A stretch of DNA of 64,000 nucleotides from Arthrobacter sp. TMP15 (GCF_039529835.1 NZ_CP154262.1:2108001-2172000); one strand, 5' to 3'. Counted from the stretch's first letter, positions 52,957-62,107 are shown. Notes: generated by a model from the letters alone, not told the origin. A program made the numbers and translations.

Positions 52957-54425
52957 TTCAGTCCCCTTCCCAGGGGTAGTCCCCCGGCGATGAAGGCCGG
53001 CCATTGCTCACCCACGAGCAAGCGCAGATCGACAAAGGCGCTGGCGGCTGCTGATTCGAGTTCTTGGCGGTGGCTGGAGAGTTCTTCCAGTGAGTCCCCG
53101 GTGATGGTGACGTAGGCGGCAGGGCGGACGTCACCGTGGCCGGAGACGATTTCTTCCTCGCGTAGTTGGACTTCTTCTTCCTCGGCCCGTTGTTCGCGTG
53201 TGGTGGGGCGATCGAATTTGCTGTTGATCCGCCGCCTGGTTTCATGGGCTTCCTGGGCCGAGCGGATGTCCTTGAGTGCTTGGTCGGTGGGGATGGCTTT
53301 GATGATCTGAGTGACGGTGTGGCGGAAGCCGCCGACGTAGACCAGCGGGTGGAGGAATCCGGGGAAGACTTTTTGGCGGGGCCATTCCGCGATCCAGAAG
53401 GTCTGGTGGAAGCCACTGTCGGTGCGAATGTAGGACCAGTGTTCCTCCAACGCCATGGGGCCGCCCTGCCTGGGGTCAACGCCCTTAAAGTCTCCCGACC
53501 TCTGGGAGGTGCGCATGACCGATTCGGGGTCAAAGGCTCCGCGCAGGATCGCGGCGAAGCTCCTGTCTCCGAGCCATTCCTCCACGATCACCCCGTGGGT
53601 TTTGAGCCCGGTGCGCAGTGCATGAATTTCTGAGCGCAGGGTACTTTCCAGCCCGAGTGTCCCGCCGCCTGCGTCGTGGATCCGGCGCCGGGCTTTGGCG
53701 GTGTTCAACACCAGTGTCATAAGAATTTCATGGCTCGATGCCGTTCCGGCCGCAGCGATGAGGTCCTTGTAAGAGCTGTCACCCCAGCCGGTAGCGGGGG
53801 TTTCACCGCCGCGGGAGGTCACTTGCTGGTCGTAATAGTCTTGGAGGGCTCTGGCCGGAAACTGGACCGTGTGGTCCTGGATGGAAATTCTGGCTACGAC
53901 GGGTCGCTTGGCCAGGGCGGCTTGCACCCGGGACCAGCCCTGGACGGCGTAGGCCTTGTCATCATCATCGAGCAGGGCGAAAGCTCCGGCCCGGCAGCGC
54001 AGGACGGCGAAGGCCTCGTGGGCCTGGGCGTCCACAACAAAGCACTCACCGTAGACGGTTCGATGAATGACCAGAGATGCGAGCCCACCGGGAAGAACCA
54101 GAGTGCCGACCGGGGCCGGGTCCTCGGTGGGCAGGAAATAGGTGGTTTGCCCGGTCAGCTTCCTGACCAGGAACCGGGTCCCGGTCAGCGCCCAGAGGGG
54201 ATACGGGGTTCTCGCGTATTGCAGGACCCCAAAGAGCAGCAAGAAGATCCAGACCGGGCTGGAACCCAGGAACCCGGCAGGCCCGCCAATGGCCGAGGAC
54301 ACTCCAGCAATGAGGACCCCTCCCCCGGCGATGGCGAGTTGGTACCACTGCAACCCCACGATGACACCGCGGCGTTCGTGACGGGGAAAACTCACCGGTT
54401 GCAGGGCGTTGCTGTTCTCAGTCAT
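52953..54425 (-). CDS. SCO6880-family type IV secretion protein
   Basis: A 490-aa protein with two transmembrane segments (about 26-44 and 49-66), then a large cytoplasmic part with the SCO6880 pattern (RKLTGQTTYFLP, QARALQDYYDQQ-like, HSYIRTDSGFHQTFWIAEWPRQKVFPGFL-like). In actinobacterial T4SS operons it stands before a VirB4-type ATPase and may correspond to the PrgI plus N-terminal VirB4 region. The ATG at 54425 has AGGAGG 6 nt upstream and overlaps the VirB6-like gene by 8 nt; the frame extends upstream but over another gene. Confidence 0.88.
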   Translation of the reverse strand: MTENSNALQPVSFPRHERRGVIVGLQWYQLAIAGGGVLIAGVSSAIGGPAGFLGSSPVWIFLLLFGVLQYARTPYPLWALTGTRFLVRKLTGQTTYFLPTEDPAPVGTLVLPGGLASLVIHRTVYGECFVVDAQAHEAFAVLRCRAGAFALLDDDDKAYAVQGWSRVQAALAKRPVVARISIQDHTVQFPARALQDYYDQQVTSRGGETPATGWGDSSYKDLIAAAGTASSHEILMTLVLNTAKARRRIHDAGGGTLGLESTLRSEIHALRTGLKTHGVIVEEWLGDRSFAAILRGAFDPESVMRTSQRSGDFKGVDPRQGGPMALEEHWSYIRTDSGFHQTFWIAEWPRQKVFPGFLHPLVYVGGFRHTVTQIIKAIPTDQALKDIRSAQEAHETRRRINSKFDRPTTREQRAEEEEVQLREEEIVSGHGDVRPAAYVTITGDSLEELSSHRQELESAAASAFVDLRLLVGEQWPAFIAGGLPLGRGLK

Positions 54426-55887
54426 GAGGTCCTCCTGTGTGGGGTGGTCTGATGGGTGGATTGGCGGGCCGGGACGCCGGCGGCCGCGGTTTTGGAGCAG
54501 ATGCAGCCTTCGGAGGTGATGATTCAGAACTCGTTGAAGCGGCCCTTGGGCGCGGCACACTGGTGCTCGGCAGCTGTGATGGAGCAGGCGTAGTCTTCCC
54601 CGCCATGGAGGGGTTTCCCGTCGGCGGGGACTGGGGGGCGCGGGGCTGTCCAGAATTCTGCTGCCGCCCCGGAGTCGGGGTCGCCGATGTCTGGCCCGCA
54701 CCCGGCCCAGTAGGAGACTGTGCAGCCGGTGCCTGCGGCGTCGTCGCCGCCCCCGGGCGTTGTTGAATCTTGGGTTTCTCGGACGAGGATGTCGAGCCTG
54801 AATCGGCAGATTCCTTCACGTGGGCCGTCTCGGGCTTCGTGCTTGATTGCACCACTTTGGGGCTTTTCATGCTGCTGCCAGTGGTGAGCATGTGGTGGCC
54901 CCGGAGCTGTTGCCCCAGCTGCCGCCCGGCAAAGTTTGCCCCCGTGTGGGCAAGATGGCCTCCACCGGCAGTTTGGGCGGCTGCCGCGAGTTCTCCACCG
55001 GCGAATCCGACAAGTTTCAGAGCCATCAGCGGTGCCGCACAAGCCAAGGTCATGCCCACAGCGCCGGCAGCCATCCCGGCAAAGGAGGTGGAATTGGCGT
55101 ACAGCTTGACGGCCACGGCCAGAACAGTCGCGGCCAACGGTTTCGCCAGCAGCAGGGCAACGACGAGCTCGCACCACCGCCCTGCCCAGGATTTGGTCTT
55201 CTCCCATGGCATCAGCATCAGGGCGACCGGGGCGACAGCGGCCAGCACGATCAGGGCGAAGGAGCGGAAGATCATCGAGCACATCAGGATGAACGCCAGC
55301 ACCCAGACAATGAGAGTTGCCAAGACGGTCACGACGATGGTGCCGGTGACTTGGTCTCCTGTCGTGGCCTGCCCGCCGATCGGGCTGACAATCCACGCCT
55401 GACCGGAACCAGCCGGGCCTCGTTGGAAGCCAAAGAGTCGCATGAAGACCACGTACGGGTCAGATCCCATTGTGGCCAGCAGTGCTGTCGAGGCACTGTC
55501 GCTGACATGCGTCAGGGTCTGCATCAGATACACGGCGCCGCCGACGACGGGGACGGCGATGGCACCGCCGATCAGCGCCCGCCAGATCCGGCGTGGTTGT
55601 TGGGAGATGAGGCCCGAGACCAGTTGCAGGATCATGACGGCCACCAGCGGCGTCATCATTACAACAATCCACCAACTCGTCAGTCCCTGGACCGCCGTCC
55701 ACTGGGAATCGTCAACGTTGGAGACACCGAACGCCCCGGAGATGAAGGACCACAGCCAGGAGGCAATGCTCTCCAAGATTCCGGCGAAGAAGCCGTTAAT
55801 GCTTGAAGTGACGGTGTCCTTTGCCGCGGACACAATGCCGCAGCCTAGGGGCCACCATCCCCCGAAGGTGCACTCCAGCGCTGGCAT
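54418..55887 (-). CDS. VirB6/TrbL-like polytopic membrane protein
   Basis: A 489-aa protein with about six transmembrane segments between residues 30 and 310. A Pro/Ser/Thr/Ala-rich tail of about 150 residues follows and is probably disordered. The topology, length and place in the operon fit the VirB6/TrbL inner-membrane channel component of type IV secretion. The tail with many PAP/SPP repeats may face the cell wall or cytoplasm; orientation is unclear. Start ATG at 55887; overlaps the SCO6880-family gene by 8 nt. Confidence 0.82.
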   Translation of the reverse strand: MPALECTFGGWWPLGCGIVSAAKDTVTSSINGFFAGILESIASWLWSFISGAFGVSNVDDSQWTAVQGLTSWWIVVMMTPLVAVMILQLVSGLISQQPRRIWRALIGGAIAVPVVGGAVYLMQTLTHVSDSASTALLATMGSDPYVVFMRLFGFQRGPAGSGQAWIVSPIGGQATTGDQVTGTIVVTVLATLIVWVLAFILMCSMIFRSFALIVLAAVAPVALMLMPWEKTKSWAGRWCELVVALLLAKPLAATVLAVAVKLYANSTSFAGMAAGAVGMTLACAAPLMALKLVGFAGGELAAAAQTAGGGHLAHTGANFAGRQLGQQLRGHHMLTTGSSMKSPKVVQSSTKPETAHVKESADSGSTSSSEKPKIQQRPGAATTPQAPAAQSPTGPGAGQTSATPTPGRQQNSGQPRAPQSPPTGNPSMAGKTTPAPSQLPSTSVPRPRAASTSSESSPPKAASAPKPRPPASRPANPPIRPPHTGGPHD

Positions 55888-55896
55888 GACAACAGC

Positions 55897-56184
55897 TCAG
55901 AACCCGAGTTGGAAGGCGGTCTGTGACCACAGGATGTAGCCGTTGATCCCGCCAAGGATCGCAGCGATGGGGCCGGTCCACAGCAGGATCATCCCGCCCC
56001 CTGAGGCCAGCCGGGATGATTGGCTAAGTTTGCCGGCCAACAGCATGGCAGCACCGATGATCGCGACTATGGCGATGACGATGAAGGCACCGACCAGGAT
56101 CCCTCCACCGATCTGCTTGAGAGAGTCCAAGAAGGGGAAATCTCCGTTGGGGACGATTCCGGGGTCCACTGGCGCGAAATTCAT
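55897..56184 (-). CDS. Small two-TM transfer protein, possible pilin-like
   Basis: A 95-aa protein with two hydrophobic helices (about 27-50 and 61-82) joined by a short polar loop. Size and shape are like VirB2/TrbC-type pilins or the Gram-positive PrgF-type proteins, but no sequence motif decides. The ATG at 56184 has ATGGAG 9 nt upstream; the open frame back to 56241 is not used. It lies 9 nt before the VirB6-like gene and is certainly in the same operon. Confidence 0.75.
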   Translation of the reverse strand: MNFAPVDPGIVPNGDFPFLDSLKQIGGGILVGAFIVIAIVAIIGAAMLLAGKLSQSSRLASGGGMILLWTGPIAAILGGINGYILWSQTAFQLGF

Positions 56185-56286
56185 GACACTACTCCATCCG
56201 GATGGTAGAGGCAGACCTTGCGTTTGCTTCTCCACTTCCATGGCCTCCCGGCCCCAATCCGTATGACCTGCGTTCGCTGTCGAACA

Positions 56287-57447
56287 TTAGTCGGCCATTG
56301 CCGGTCCAAGAAGGGTGAAGTATTGCGTTCCGGGATTCCAGCTCACAGGGTGGAGCAGCGTACCCGCCGAGGGGTTCAAGGCGCTGTACATCATCCCAGC
56401 GCCGGCGTAAATACCGACATGACCCCAGTGGTTCGGCCCATCCGCGTTCTGGACCACCAAATCTCCTGGCTGCGGCGCATTCGTGGGGCGCCCAGCCAGC
56501 CACTGTTCAGTGCGGGGCAGCGCAATCCCTACCTGGGCGTAGATCCATTGCACGTAGCCGGAGCAATCCCACGCCTTGAACGCCGTTCCGCCCCACACAT
56601 AGCTGCCGCCCACACCTTCCTGGGCATAGTGGAGAATTGCTCGCCGAGTCGCACTCAGGTTCGCCGGGACCGGCGGTGCTGCAGGGTCCTCCGATGAAGC
56701 CGCTTGCAGGCATGCTGGCGGGCTGCCCGTCCCCTTGACGGACGCCATGATCGCCAGGGCCGCCGGCGCCCAACGTTCATAGAGCTCCGGGAACGCGGAC
56801 ACTTGGACAGCCTGGGCCGCCTGTCCCAGACCCATCGACGTCCAGCCCGGCATGTCCAGGAGCCCGGGAGGGGACCCATGGTTTGGCCCACGCGGACCGC
56901 CAAAGAACGCTTCGGCATTGTAGGCGGCAGTCATCAGTTCCTGGACGCTCCCCCAACCTGCGCGGGGGCGTTGTTGGGCCGATCCGAGGGAATCATGGTC
57001 ATAAGCCAGGCCATCATGAGGCATACCCAGCGACGCGGGGACAGCAGGGTTGGCCAGCATCCTGAGCCCGGACTCTTGGAGAGCAACCATGATGGCAATC
57101 TGGATCCCCCTCTCCGGCACACCCAGAGACTGGCCCACCGAAAGGTAGCTTCCGGCGATGCTTTGCTGCTGAGGGTCAAGCGTCAGAACTGCACCGTTTG
57201 GCCCCGGAACAGTCAGGCTCCCGACGCCCTTGTTCAGCGGCGCTGCTGGTTGCAAGGCAGGTCCGACGAACGCCGATTCCTGGGGTGCCGACGTGCACGA
57301 TACGTTTGTACCCGCGATCTGGGCGACAAGGATGCTGGTCCCGCCGAGCAGGGCGGCCATCCCAACGGGGACCACCACAACCATTGCAGCAAGTGCTCGT
57401 GGGATTAGTCGCGCTTTCGCGATCGTGGCCAGGGCTGCCGCGGGCAT
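56287..57447 (-). CDS. NlpC/P60 peptidoglycan hydrolase of the transfer system
   Basis: A 386-aa cell-wall hydrolase that would open the peptidoglycan for the secretion channel. One membrane segment near 20-45 acts as anchor. The middle (about 110-250) resembles a lysozyme-like domain (IAIMVALQESGLRML, TAAYNAEAFFGG). The C-terminal NlpC/P60 domain shows the catalytic Cys in WDCSGYVQWIY and His in NHWGHVGIYAG. The start ATG at 57447 shares one base with the stop of the upstream gene (TGATG), so translation is coupled. Confidence 0.9.
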   Translation of the reverse strand: MPAAALATIAKARLIPRALAAMVVVVPVGMAALLGGTSILVAQIAGTNVSCTSAPQESAFVGPALQPAAPLNKGVGSLTVPGPNGAVLTLDPQQQSIAGSYLSVGQSLGVPERGIQIAIMVALQESGLRMLANPAVPASLGMPHDGLAYDHDSLGSAQQRPRAGWGSVQELMTAAYNAEAFFGGPRGPNHGSPPGLLDMPGWTSMGLGQAAQAVQVSAFPELYERWAPAALAIMASVKGTGSPPACLQAASSEDPAAPPVPANLSATRRAILHYAQEGVGGSYVWGGTAFKAWDCSGYVQWIYAQVGIALPRTEQWLAGRPTNAPQPGDLVVQNADGPNHWGHVGIYAGAGMMYSALNPSAGTLLHPVSWNPGTQYFTLLGPAMAD

Positions 57448-58169
57448 CAGTAGACGATTCTGCTGGCCGAGGTGTAAAAGCCGGCCAGTGCGCAACGATG
57501 TGCCGGGGCCGTGGCCGCCGGTGGGCAGTTCACCATGACACTGACCGGAACGCGGTAGGCAGTCTTGTGGGGATCTGCCGTGGAGCGGTCGGTGACGCTG
57601 AGCGTCATGGTGCAGACATGCAGCCCGACCCACGGGGCCGGATGGTCCCTGACCTGGGCCAGCTGGCCATCGCAACTGGCCTGGACGACGGTGGCCGTCC
57701 GGTACGCCCCATTGGCGGAGAGTTGAGCGAACGCCGCCGAGTTGATGCCGGTTCCCTCGAACTCCTGCGTATACACGGTGAGCGGGTTCGAACCATCAGG
57801 CAGGACGACCCACCAACTACGCACATGCGCATAAGCCTGCGTATAGGTTGAGGCCCGTGTGTCCCAGGTGTACAGCGCGCGGGCAGTGTCCTCGGCATAC
57901 GCCTTGAAATCTAGGGTCTGTGGCTCCCCCGGCGACACAGCCACATCAACCGGTGCCGCAGTCAATGCACCTGCAGGACCCGGCCCTGTTGCCGTCAGGG
58001 CTGCCTGGGGCGGGGATGTCGGGACACTTGTGGCCTGTTGGGACGGGCTTGTGCCTGGTAACAAGAACAAAGCGATGACCACGGCTGTCAGGATCCCCAG
58101 GAGTACGATCAGGAACCACTGCCTCCGGGAACGAGGTAGGTAGCTTTTCCATGCTGATGCTCCATGCAT
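57447..58169 (-). CDS. VirB8/TcpC-like conjugal transfer protein
   Basis: A 240-aa bitopic protein with a positively charged N-terminus, one transmembrane segment (about 18-38), a Pro/Ala/Thr-rich spacer and an exported domain from about 80. In Gram-positive systems the first gene before the NlpC/P60 hydrolase is often a TcpC/VirB8-like scaffold with this layout. The domain has three Cys, of which CDGQ and HVC may form a disulfide. Assignment is by topology and place, not by a clear motif. First gene of the transfer operon. Confidence 0.65.
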   Translation of the reverse strand: MHGASAWKSYLPRSRRQWFLIVLLGILTAVVIALFLLPGTSPSQQATSVPTSPPQAALTATGPGPAGALTAAPVDVAVSPGEPQTLDFKAYAEDTARALYTWDTRASTYTQAYAHVRSWWVVLPDGSNPLTVYTQEFEGTGINSAAFAQLSANGAYRTATVVQASCDGQLAQVRDHPAPWVGLHVCTMTLSVTDRSTADPHKTAYRVPVSVMVNCPPAATAPAHRCALAGFYTSASRIVY

Positions 58170-58366
58170 TGGAGACCTCCTTTACCCGTCCATGCAGCAA
58201 GAGAGGCAACGACGTATGACCCAGCCATAACGGACCTGCGGCGGCGCCCCAAGCCAGGCCACGCCGTCGTGCACGTCCAAACGCGCCGGGTGCGAGCTGC
58301 CACGGTCGGTACAGGGTCGACGGGTTCACAAAAGCGATGGGCGACGCTACGTTTCTGGCTTTGGGA

Positions 58367-59275
58367 CTATCGGGGCATGGCCTGCGCCGGTTGAGACATT
58401 CGAATGACTCTCAGTGCCGCCTTGTACAGATCCCTCGCGCGTCCGGTCTGCACGACGACGTACCGGGGCGAGACGTTGTTCTTGGCCGCTATGACGCGGA
58501 GGGCAGCGAGCCTTTCCGCTCCGCCCAACCTGGGAACGACGATCGTTGCCGCGATGGCACGGTGCAGCGCGGTGGGCAGGCATTCCGAAGCGCTCATGTC
58601 CGACACATCGGCATTTCCATCGGCGGAATCCACCATGGCCAGCGCGTTCCTCACCGTGATGGCCACTTGGCGCACGAATTTCAAATCCCTGCGCGCCCTG
58701 CGATAGGCCGGGGTGTCTGCACCACAAACAACGGCGGTTACTGCGCCGCTGCTGTCGTCATAATCATCCAAAAGTAGGAACATGGCTGAGCCCCAGGTTT
58801 CTTCGCCGGCACACTGCCGCGTCAACTTCAGGACATTGATCGCCCATTCCCGATCGGCAACCCCGGAAGGCTCCGCCACGACATCCTGCGGCCGATCGAA
58901 AGCGGGATGGTCGTCGGATTCAGCCGTGTACAGGGGAACCGTGTAGTGGGCAGATGCTTTGGCGATGCGAGCTGTGCAAACGTTTTTGGCAATTCCCTGG
59001 ACCCATGCCCCAAATCGGACGCCGGGCAGCGGTTGGTACCGTCCCCGCGACACTCCAGACCACACCGCAATACGAATGTCCTGAAGTACGTCTTCCAACT
59101 CGTTGGGGCACCCCGCCCGAGCCAGGCGTGAGCGAACAAACCGGGAAATATCATCCACGGCGGTCATGACATCCGCCCCGCGGATGACACCGTGGTTGAA
59201 TGCTAAATCTGGCCGGAAATCCGCCGGGAGCTGGTCTTTGCGGTGGGTCGTTCGAGCTGATGCATAAGTGACCAT
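58367..59275 (-). CDS. Sigma-70-like regulator
   Basis: A 302-aa protein. Residues about 40-100 match sigma-factor region 2: DDISRFVRSRLARAG, ELEDVLQDIRIAVWSG and VRFGAWVQGIAKNVCTARIAK. The C-terminal half is helical and ends in a possible region-4-like helix-turn-helix (RLAALRVIAAKNNVSPRYVVVQTGRARDLY). The region between is much longer than in ECF sigma factors. It lies upstream of the transfer operon on the same strand, 197 nt away, and may switch that operon on; this is inference. Confidence 0.75.
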   Translation of the reverse strand: MVTYASARTTHRKDQLPADFRPDLAFNHGVIRGADVMTAVDDISRFVRSRLARAGCPNELEDVLQDIRIAVWSGVSRGRYQPLPGVRFGAWVQGIAKNVCTARIAKASAHYTVPLYTAESDDHPAFDRPQDVVAEPSGVADREWAINVLKLTRQCAGEETWGSAMFLLLDDYDDSSGAVTAVVCGADTPAYRRARRDLKFVRQVAITVRNALAMVDSADGNADVSDMSASECLPTALHRAIAATIVVPRLGGAERLAALRVIAAKNNVSPRYVVVQTGRARDLYKAALRVIRMSQPAQAMPR

Positions 59276-59475
59276 CGTCGTCTTCGTTCAAGAAAAACTG
59301 CACACTATGGGGTCAGCCCCTACGCTGCCCGAATAGAGCTACGGCGTTGCGGCCCGGATGGCTTCCAGCACGGGTGCCAGAATCCGAAAGATGATATTAA
59401 CTAGTGTCATCACACGATTTGCACTTGTCAACGGGGTCTATGTAAATCTGTGGATAAGTGGGGCAGAATAGGAAC

Positions 59476-59838
59476 ATGCCTAAGATCACGCACCCGGTAG
59501 ATTTGGCTTGGACCTCCGATGTGGAAGCCTACATTGAGGCTTTCGGCAATCGTGGGCGCAACGAAATCATTCGGTTCTTGGAGGAACACGGCCCAGTACC
59601 GCGTGGCGATATTGTGGACGCCGTCAGCGCCGGTGAAGCAAGCGTTGCCCAGCACCTGATCGCGCTCGAAAAGACCGGCGTCATCATCGTGGACATCGTT
59701 CAGGGCCGCCGCCACGGCAGATCCCCCCGTTACGCCGTAGACGACCACCGAATCACGGTACTACTGGCGGCTCATCAGGACTATCTTCGCAATCGCCAAC
59801 AGTCTCTGCCCCAGGAGGTGAAGGACGAACGCGATTGA
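59476..59838 (+). CDS. ArsR-like winged-helix regulator
   Basis: A 120-aa protein with a winged helix-turn-helix: GRNEIIRFLEEHGPVPRGDIVDAV, ASVAQHLIALEKTGVIIVD, then the wing (GRRHGRSPRYAVDD). The layout is that of ArsR-type regulators, without metal-binding cysteines. Start ATG at 59476, just after AGGA. Its 3' end overlaps the convergent XRE-type gene by 86 nt. Together the two could form an antisense-linked switch of element excision. Confidence 0.8.
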   Translation: MPKITHPVDLAWTSDVEAYIEAFGNRGRNEIIRFLEEHGPVPRGDIVDAVSAGEASVAQHLIALEKTGVIIVDIVQGRRHGRSPRYAVDDHRITVLLAAHQDYLRNRQQSLPQEVKDERD

Positions 59839-60262
59839 GATAGTCGGCGACGGACTCTATCGTCAGGGGTGAGACTTCCCCCAGCGCTTGATCTACGAAT
59901 GACTTCACCTTGGCCACCCGCAATGAATGGATAGATTCGCGCTGGTCCCACTCGACTTCGGGGGTATCCATGTCCTCGACAAGCAACAGGTAGTCAGGGC
60001 GTACGTTGAAATAGTCGGCCAAGGCCGTCAGCAACGGCCTGTCCCGGATCAGCCTCCCCTTGCCATCCTTGATGTAGGACCACCGCGCCCTCGAGAGCTT
60101 CACACCCCGGGCTGCCAGTGCACCACTGATTTCCCGAAAACTCACCGACTGCCCACGCTCAGCAACAGCAGCGTCGAGAAGAAACTTAAGCCTTCGGGAA
60201 AGCTCACTTTGCGGCGTAAGTCCTGGCCCCGGGGATGCGCTCGGTAGTTCCTGGTCCGCCAT
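59753..60262 (-). CDS. XRE-like helix-turn-helix regulator
   Basis: A 169-aa DNA-binding protein. The region about 21-85 (LSRRLKFLLDAAVAERG, SFREISGALAARG, SRARWSYIKDGKGR and ALADYFNVRPDYLL) is a Cro/CI-type helix-turn-helix as in SpiA/EspR-like actinobacterial regulators. The C-terminal part is helical with an acidic tail. The start is the ATG at 60262; an earlier one at 60277 is possible. It is divergent from the excisionase-integrase pair, with a palindrome in between, and overlaps the ArsR-like gene by 86 nt. Confidence 0.8.
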   Translation of the reverse strand: MADQELPSASPGPGLTPQSELSRRLKFLLDAAVAERGQSVSFREISGALAARGVKLSRARWSYIKDGKGRLIRDRPLLTALADYFNVRPDYLLLVEDMDTPEVEWDQRESIHSLRVAKVKSFVDQALGEVSPLTIESVADYLNRVRPSPPGAETVGDCEDSPDEPPVVP

Positions 60263-60336
60263 CTCACTCCGATCCAATTCTTCTGGCTACCTCAAGTATC
60301 GTATGGCCTGACATCCCCTTCAAGGAGTTACGGGCT

Positions 60337-60363
60337 TGCAGGGTTCGCGAGTCGCGACCTGCA
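60337..60363. promoter_or_regulatory. Dyad between XRE regulator and excisionase
   Basis: TGCAGG and CCTGCA flank two TCGCGA palindromes (60345-60350 and 60352-60357). It is the only marked structure in the 443-nt gap 60263-60705 and a good candidate operator for the XRE regulator controlling excisionase and integrase. Confidence 0.45.
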
Positions 60364-60705
60364 CCGTCAGCAACACGCGAACTAGGCTGCGCATTCAGTC
60401 GCTTCTACCTCTATCCATCTGCGTAGTCGTCTCTGCCTGACGTACCGCCTCCGGACAGCCGCTTGGTGACACCACTGGCCATGCAAAGTTCAAGATTGGT
60501 GCTCCGGTCGGCAGAATGGCGGCGCAGCTCTGAACGGGGAATACTTCATCCACAGGGGTGACGCTGTTGTGACAGTTCTGCCCGCCCCTGACCAGCGGTG
60601 GATGGGCCGGCCGTCGTCGTTCTTGATCTATTCCAATAGCAGTCATGTAGTTTCGGCATCTTTGTGCCATGGAAGAGGACTACCGAGCTTAAACAGGAGA
60701 TTCCG

Positions 60706-60927
60706 ATGACCGAGCAGCCAAACTACGCACCATCCACCCCTAGTTTCGTCGACGAGTGGATGACGCCCAAGGAGATCTGCCATGAGTTGCAGATTCCCGA
60801 GCAAACCTTCTATCAGTGGCGCGTCAAACACACGGGCCCGCGGGCTCACCGAATCGGGCGCCACCTTCGCATCAGCCGCACGGATTTCAACGCGTGGCTC
60901 GCCACCACGGAAGACCCCATTGGCTAG
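60706..60927 (+). CDS. Excisionase/AlpA-like DNA-binding protein
   Basis: A 73-aa MerR-type helix-turn-helix protein: VDEWMTPKEICHELQIPEQTFYQWRVKHTGPRAHRIG followed by RHLRISRTDFNAWLA. This is the usual layout of excisionases that bend attachment DNA and steer the integrase towards excision. ATG at 60706 with AGGAG 7 nt upstream. The integrase start lies inside its last codons, an 8-nt overlap, so both are made from one message. Confidence 0.88.
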   Translation: MTEQPNYAPSTPSFVDEWMTPKEICHELQIPEQTFYQWRVKHTGPRAHRIGRHLRISRTDFNAWLATTEDPIG

Positions 60928-62107
60928 GGCAAAAACACCGCTCGGGACGTGGGGGAAAGTAACCCGCCGGAAACTTGGCCCGACCACTTGGAGGGCCCGG
61001 GCAACCATGCGCGGTTACGATGGGAAGCCCCGCATGTACCAATCGACCGGGCCAACCGGGGCGCAAGCAGAAGCCGGCCTCCTGGCCAAGCTCAATGCCA
61101 TGCTGCCTCCTACAGACGACGTGATCAGCCCCGACATGGCCATGAGCGAACTCTCCAAGTTCTGGTGGCTCGAATTCGAGGACCTGAAACGGGCTGCTAA
61201 TACACGCCGCCGCTACAGGGAAATCATCGACGCCTATATCCTTCCCGGCGTTGGCAACCTGACCATTCGAGAAGCCAATGTCTCCACCCTGGACAAGTTC
61301 CTCAAGGGTGTGCGCACCAAACATGGCAATGCAACGGCCAAAATGTCGAAAACGCTGCTTACCGGCATGTTGTCCCTGGCGACACGCCATGGCGCAGCAG
61401 CTGCCAACCCGCTCCGGGAAGTCGCCCGAATCCCCACCAACAACAAGGAAGTAAGGGCGCTGACCATTGAAGAGGTGGCCGTACTTCGACACGACGTCTA
61501 TGCCTGGCAGCAACCAACCGGCCGCCAAAATGGGCTCCACGAAAAAGACATCCTCGACGTCGTGGACATCATGCTTGCCACTGGAGTCAGGATCGGCGAA
61601 GCGCTTGCCATTCGGTGGTCCGATGTAGATCTTGCCGCCGAGAAGCCGACGGTAACGGTTCGCGGGACCGTCATCGACGTTCGGGGCAAGAACGGACTCA
61701 GGATCCAGGACCACCCCAAGAGCGCCAACTCACGGCAACGCTACTTCCTGCCGCCTTTTGCGGTAGAGATGCTGCGCCGCCGTCAGGCCGATCCAGTTCG
61801 CCAGAATGACCTTGATTTAGTGTTCCCCTCCAGCACCCTGACTATTCGTGATCCCAACGGGTTTCGCAAGCAATGGCGGGACGCCCGGAAGGCTGTTGGC
61901 TTCGACTGGGTCACACCGCACACGTTTCGGAAGTCCGTCGGGACCATCCTGGCGAACACCCAGGGCATGGCCGCTGCCACCGCGCAGCTCGGCCATTCCA
62001 GCGAACAGATCACGAGTAAGCACTACGTTCAGAAGACTCACGAGGCGCCGGACAACACAGAGGTGCTGCAAGCGTTCGGTCAGGATGGAAGGCAGAGGGA
62101 CGCATGA
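60920..62107 (+). CDS. int: Tyrosine recombinase/integrase
   Basis: A 395-aa phage/ICE integrase. An N-terminal arm-binding domain (KVTRRKLGPTTWRARATMRGYDGKPRMYQSTG) is followed by a SAM-like core-binding domain and the catalytic domain. Catalytic residues are Arg224 (TGVRIGEALAIRW), His334 and Arg337 (PHTFRKS), His359 (LGHSS) and Tyr369 (SKHYVQ). I start at the TTG at 60920 (LARAKTPLG), with GGAAG 9 nt upstream, because the longer open frame back to 60782 runs inside the excisionase gene. It should catalyse insertion at the tRNA-Arg site. Confidence 0.92.
   Translation: MARAKTPLGTWGKVTRRKLGPTTWRARATMRGYDGKPRMYQSTGPTGAQAEAGLLAKLNAMLPPTDDVISPDMAMSELSKFWWLEFEDLKRAANTRRRYREIIDAYILPGVGNLTIREANVSTLDKFLKGVRTKHGNATAKMSKTLLTGMLSLATRHGAAAANPLREVARIPTNNKEVRALTIEEVAVLRHDVYAWQQPTGRQNGLHEKDILDVVDIMLATGVRIGEALAIRWSDVDLAAEKPTVTVRGTVIDVRGKNGLRIQDHPKSANSRQRYFLPPFAVEMLRRRQADPVRQNDLDLVFPSSTLTIRDPNGFRKQWRDARKAVGFDWVTPHTFRKSVGTILANTQGMAAATAQLGHSSEQITSKHYVQKTHEAPDNTEVLQAFGQDGRQRDA

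Larger units (their letters stand above)
22847..62107 (+). mobile_element. Putative integrative conjugative element at tRNA-Arg
   Basis: Everything from the tRNA-Arg 3' end to the tyrosine integrase gene fits one integrative conjugative element. It has a MobF relaxase (40844), coupling protein (49691), VirB4 ATPase (51499) and other type IV secretion genes, an SSB, an ArdC protein, an excisionase and an integrase, with a large defence island as cargo (23598-37922). The left edge is supported by the tRNA. The right edge is only the end of the integrase; no copy of the tRNA 3' end was seen to 64000, so the element may extend past the window or its right end may have decayed. Confidence 0.7.

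Noticed and set aside
53676-54452. 258-codon open frame antisense to the SCO6880-family gene
   Set aside because: Shadow frame; the minus-strand gene has clear family features and a strong ribosome site.
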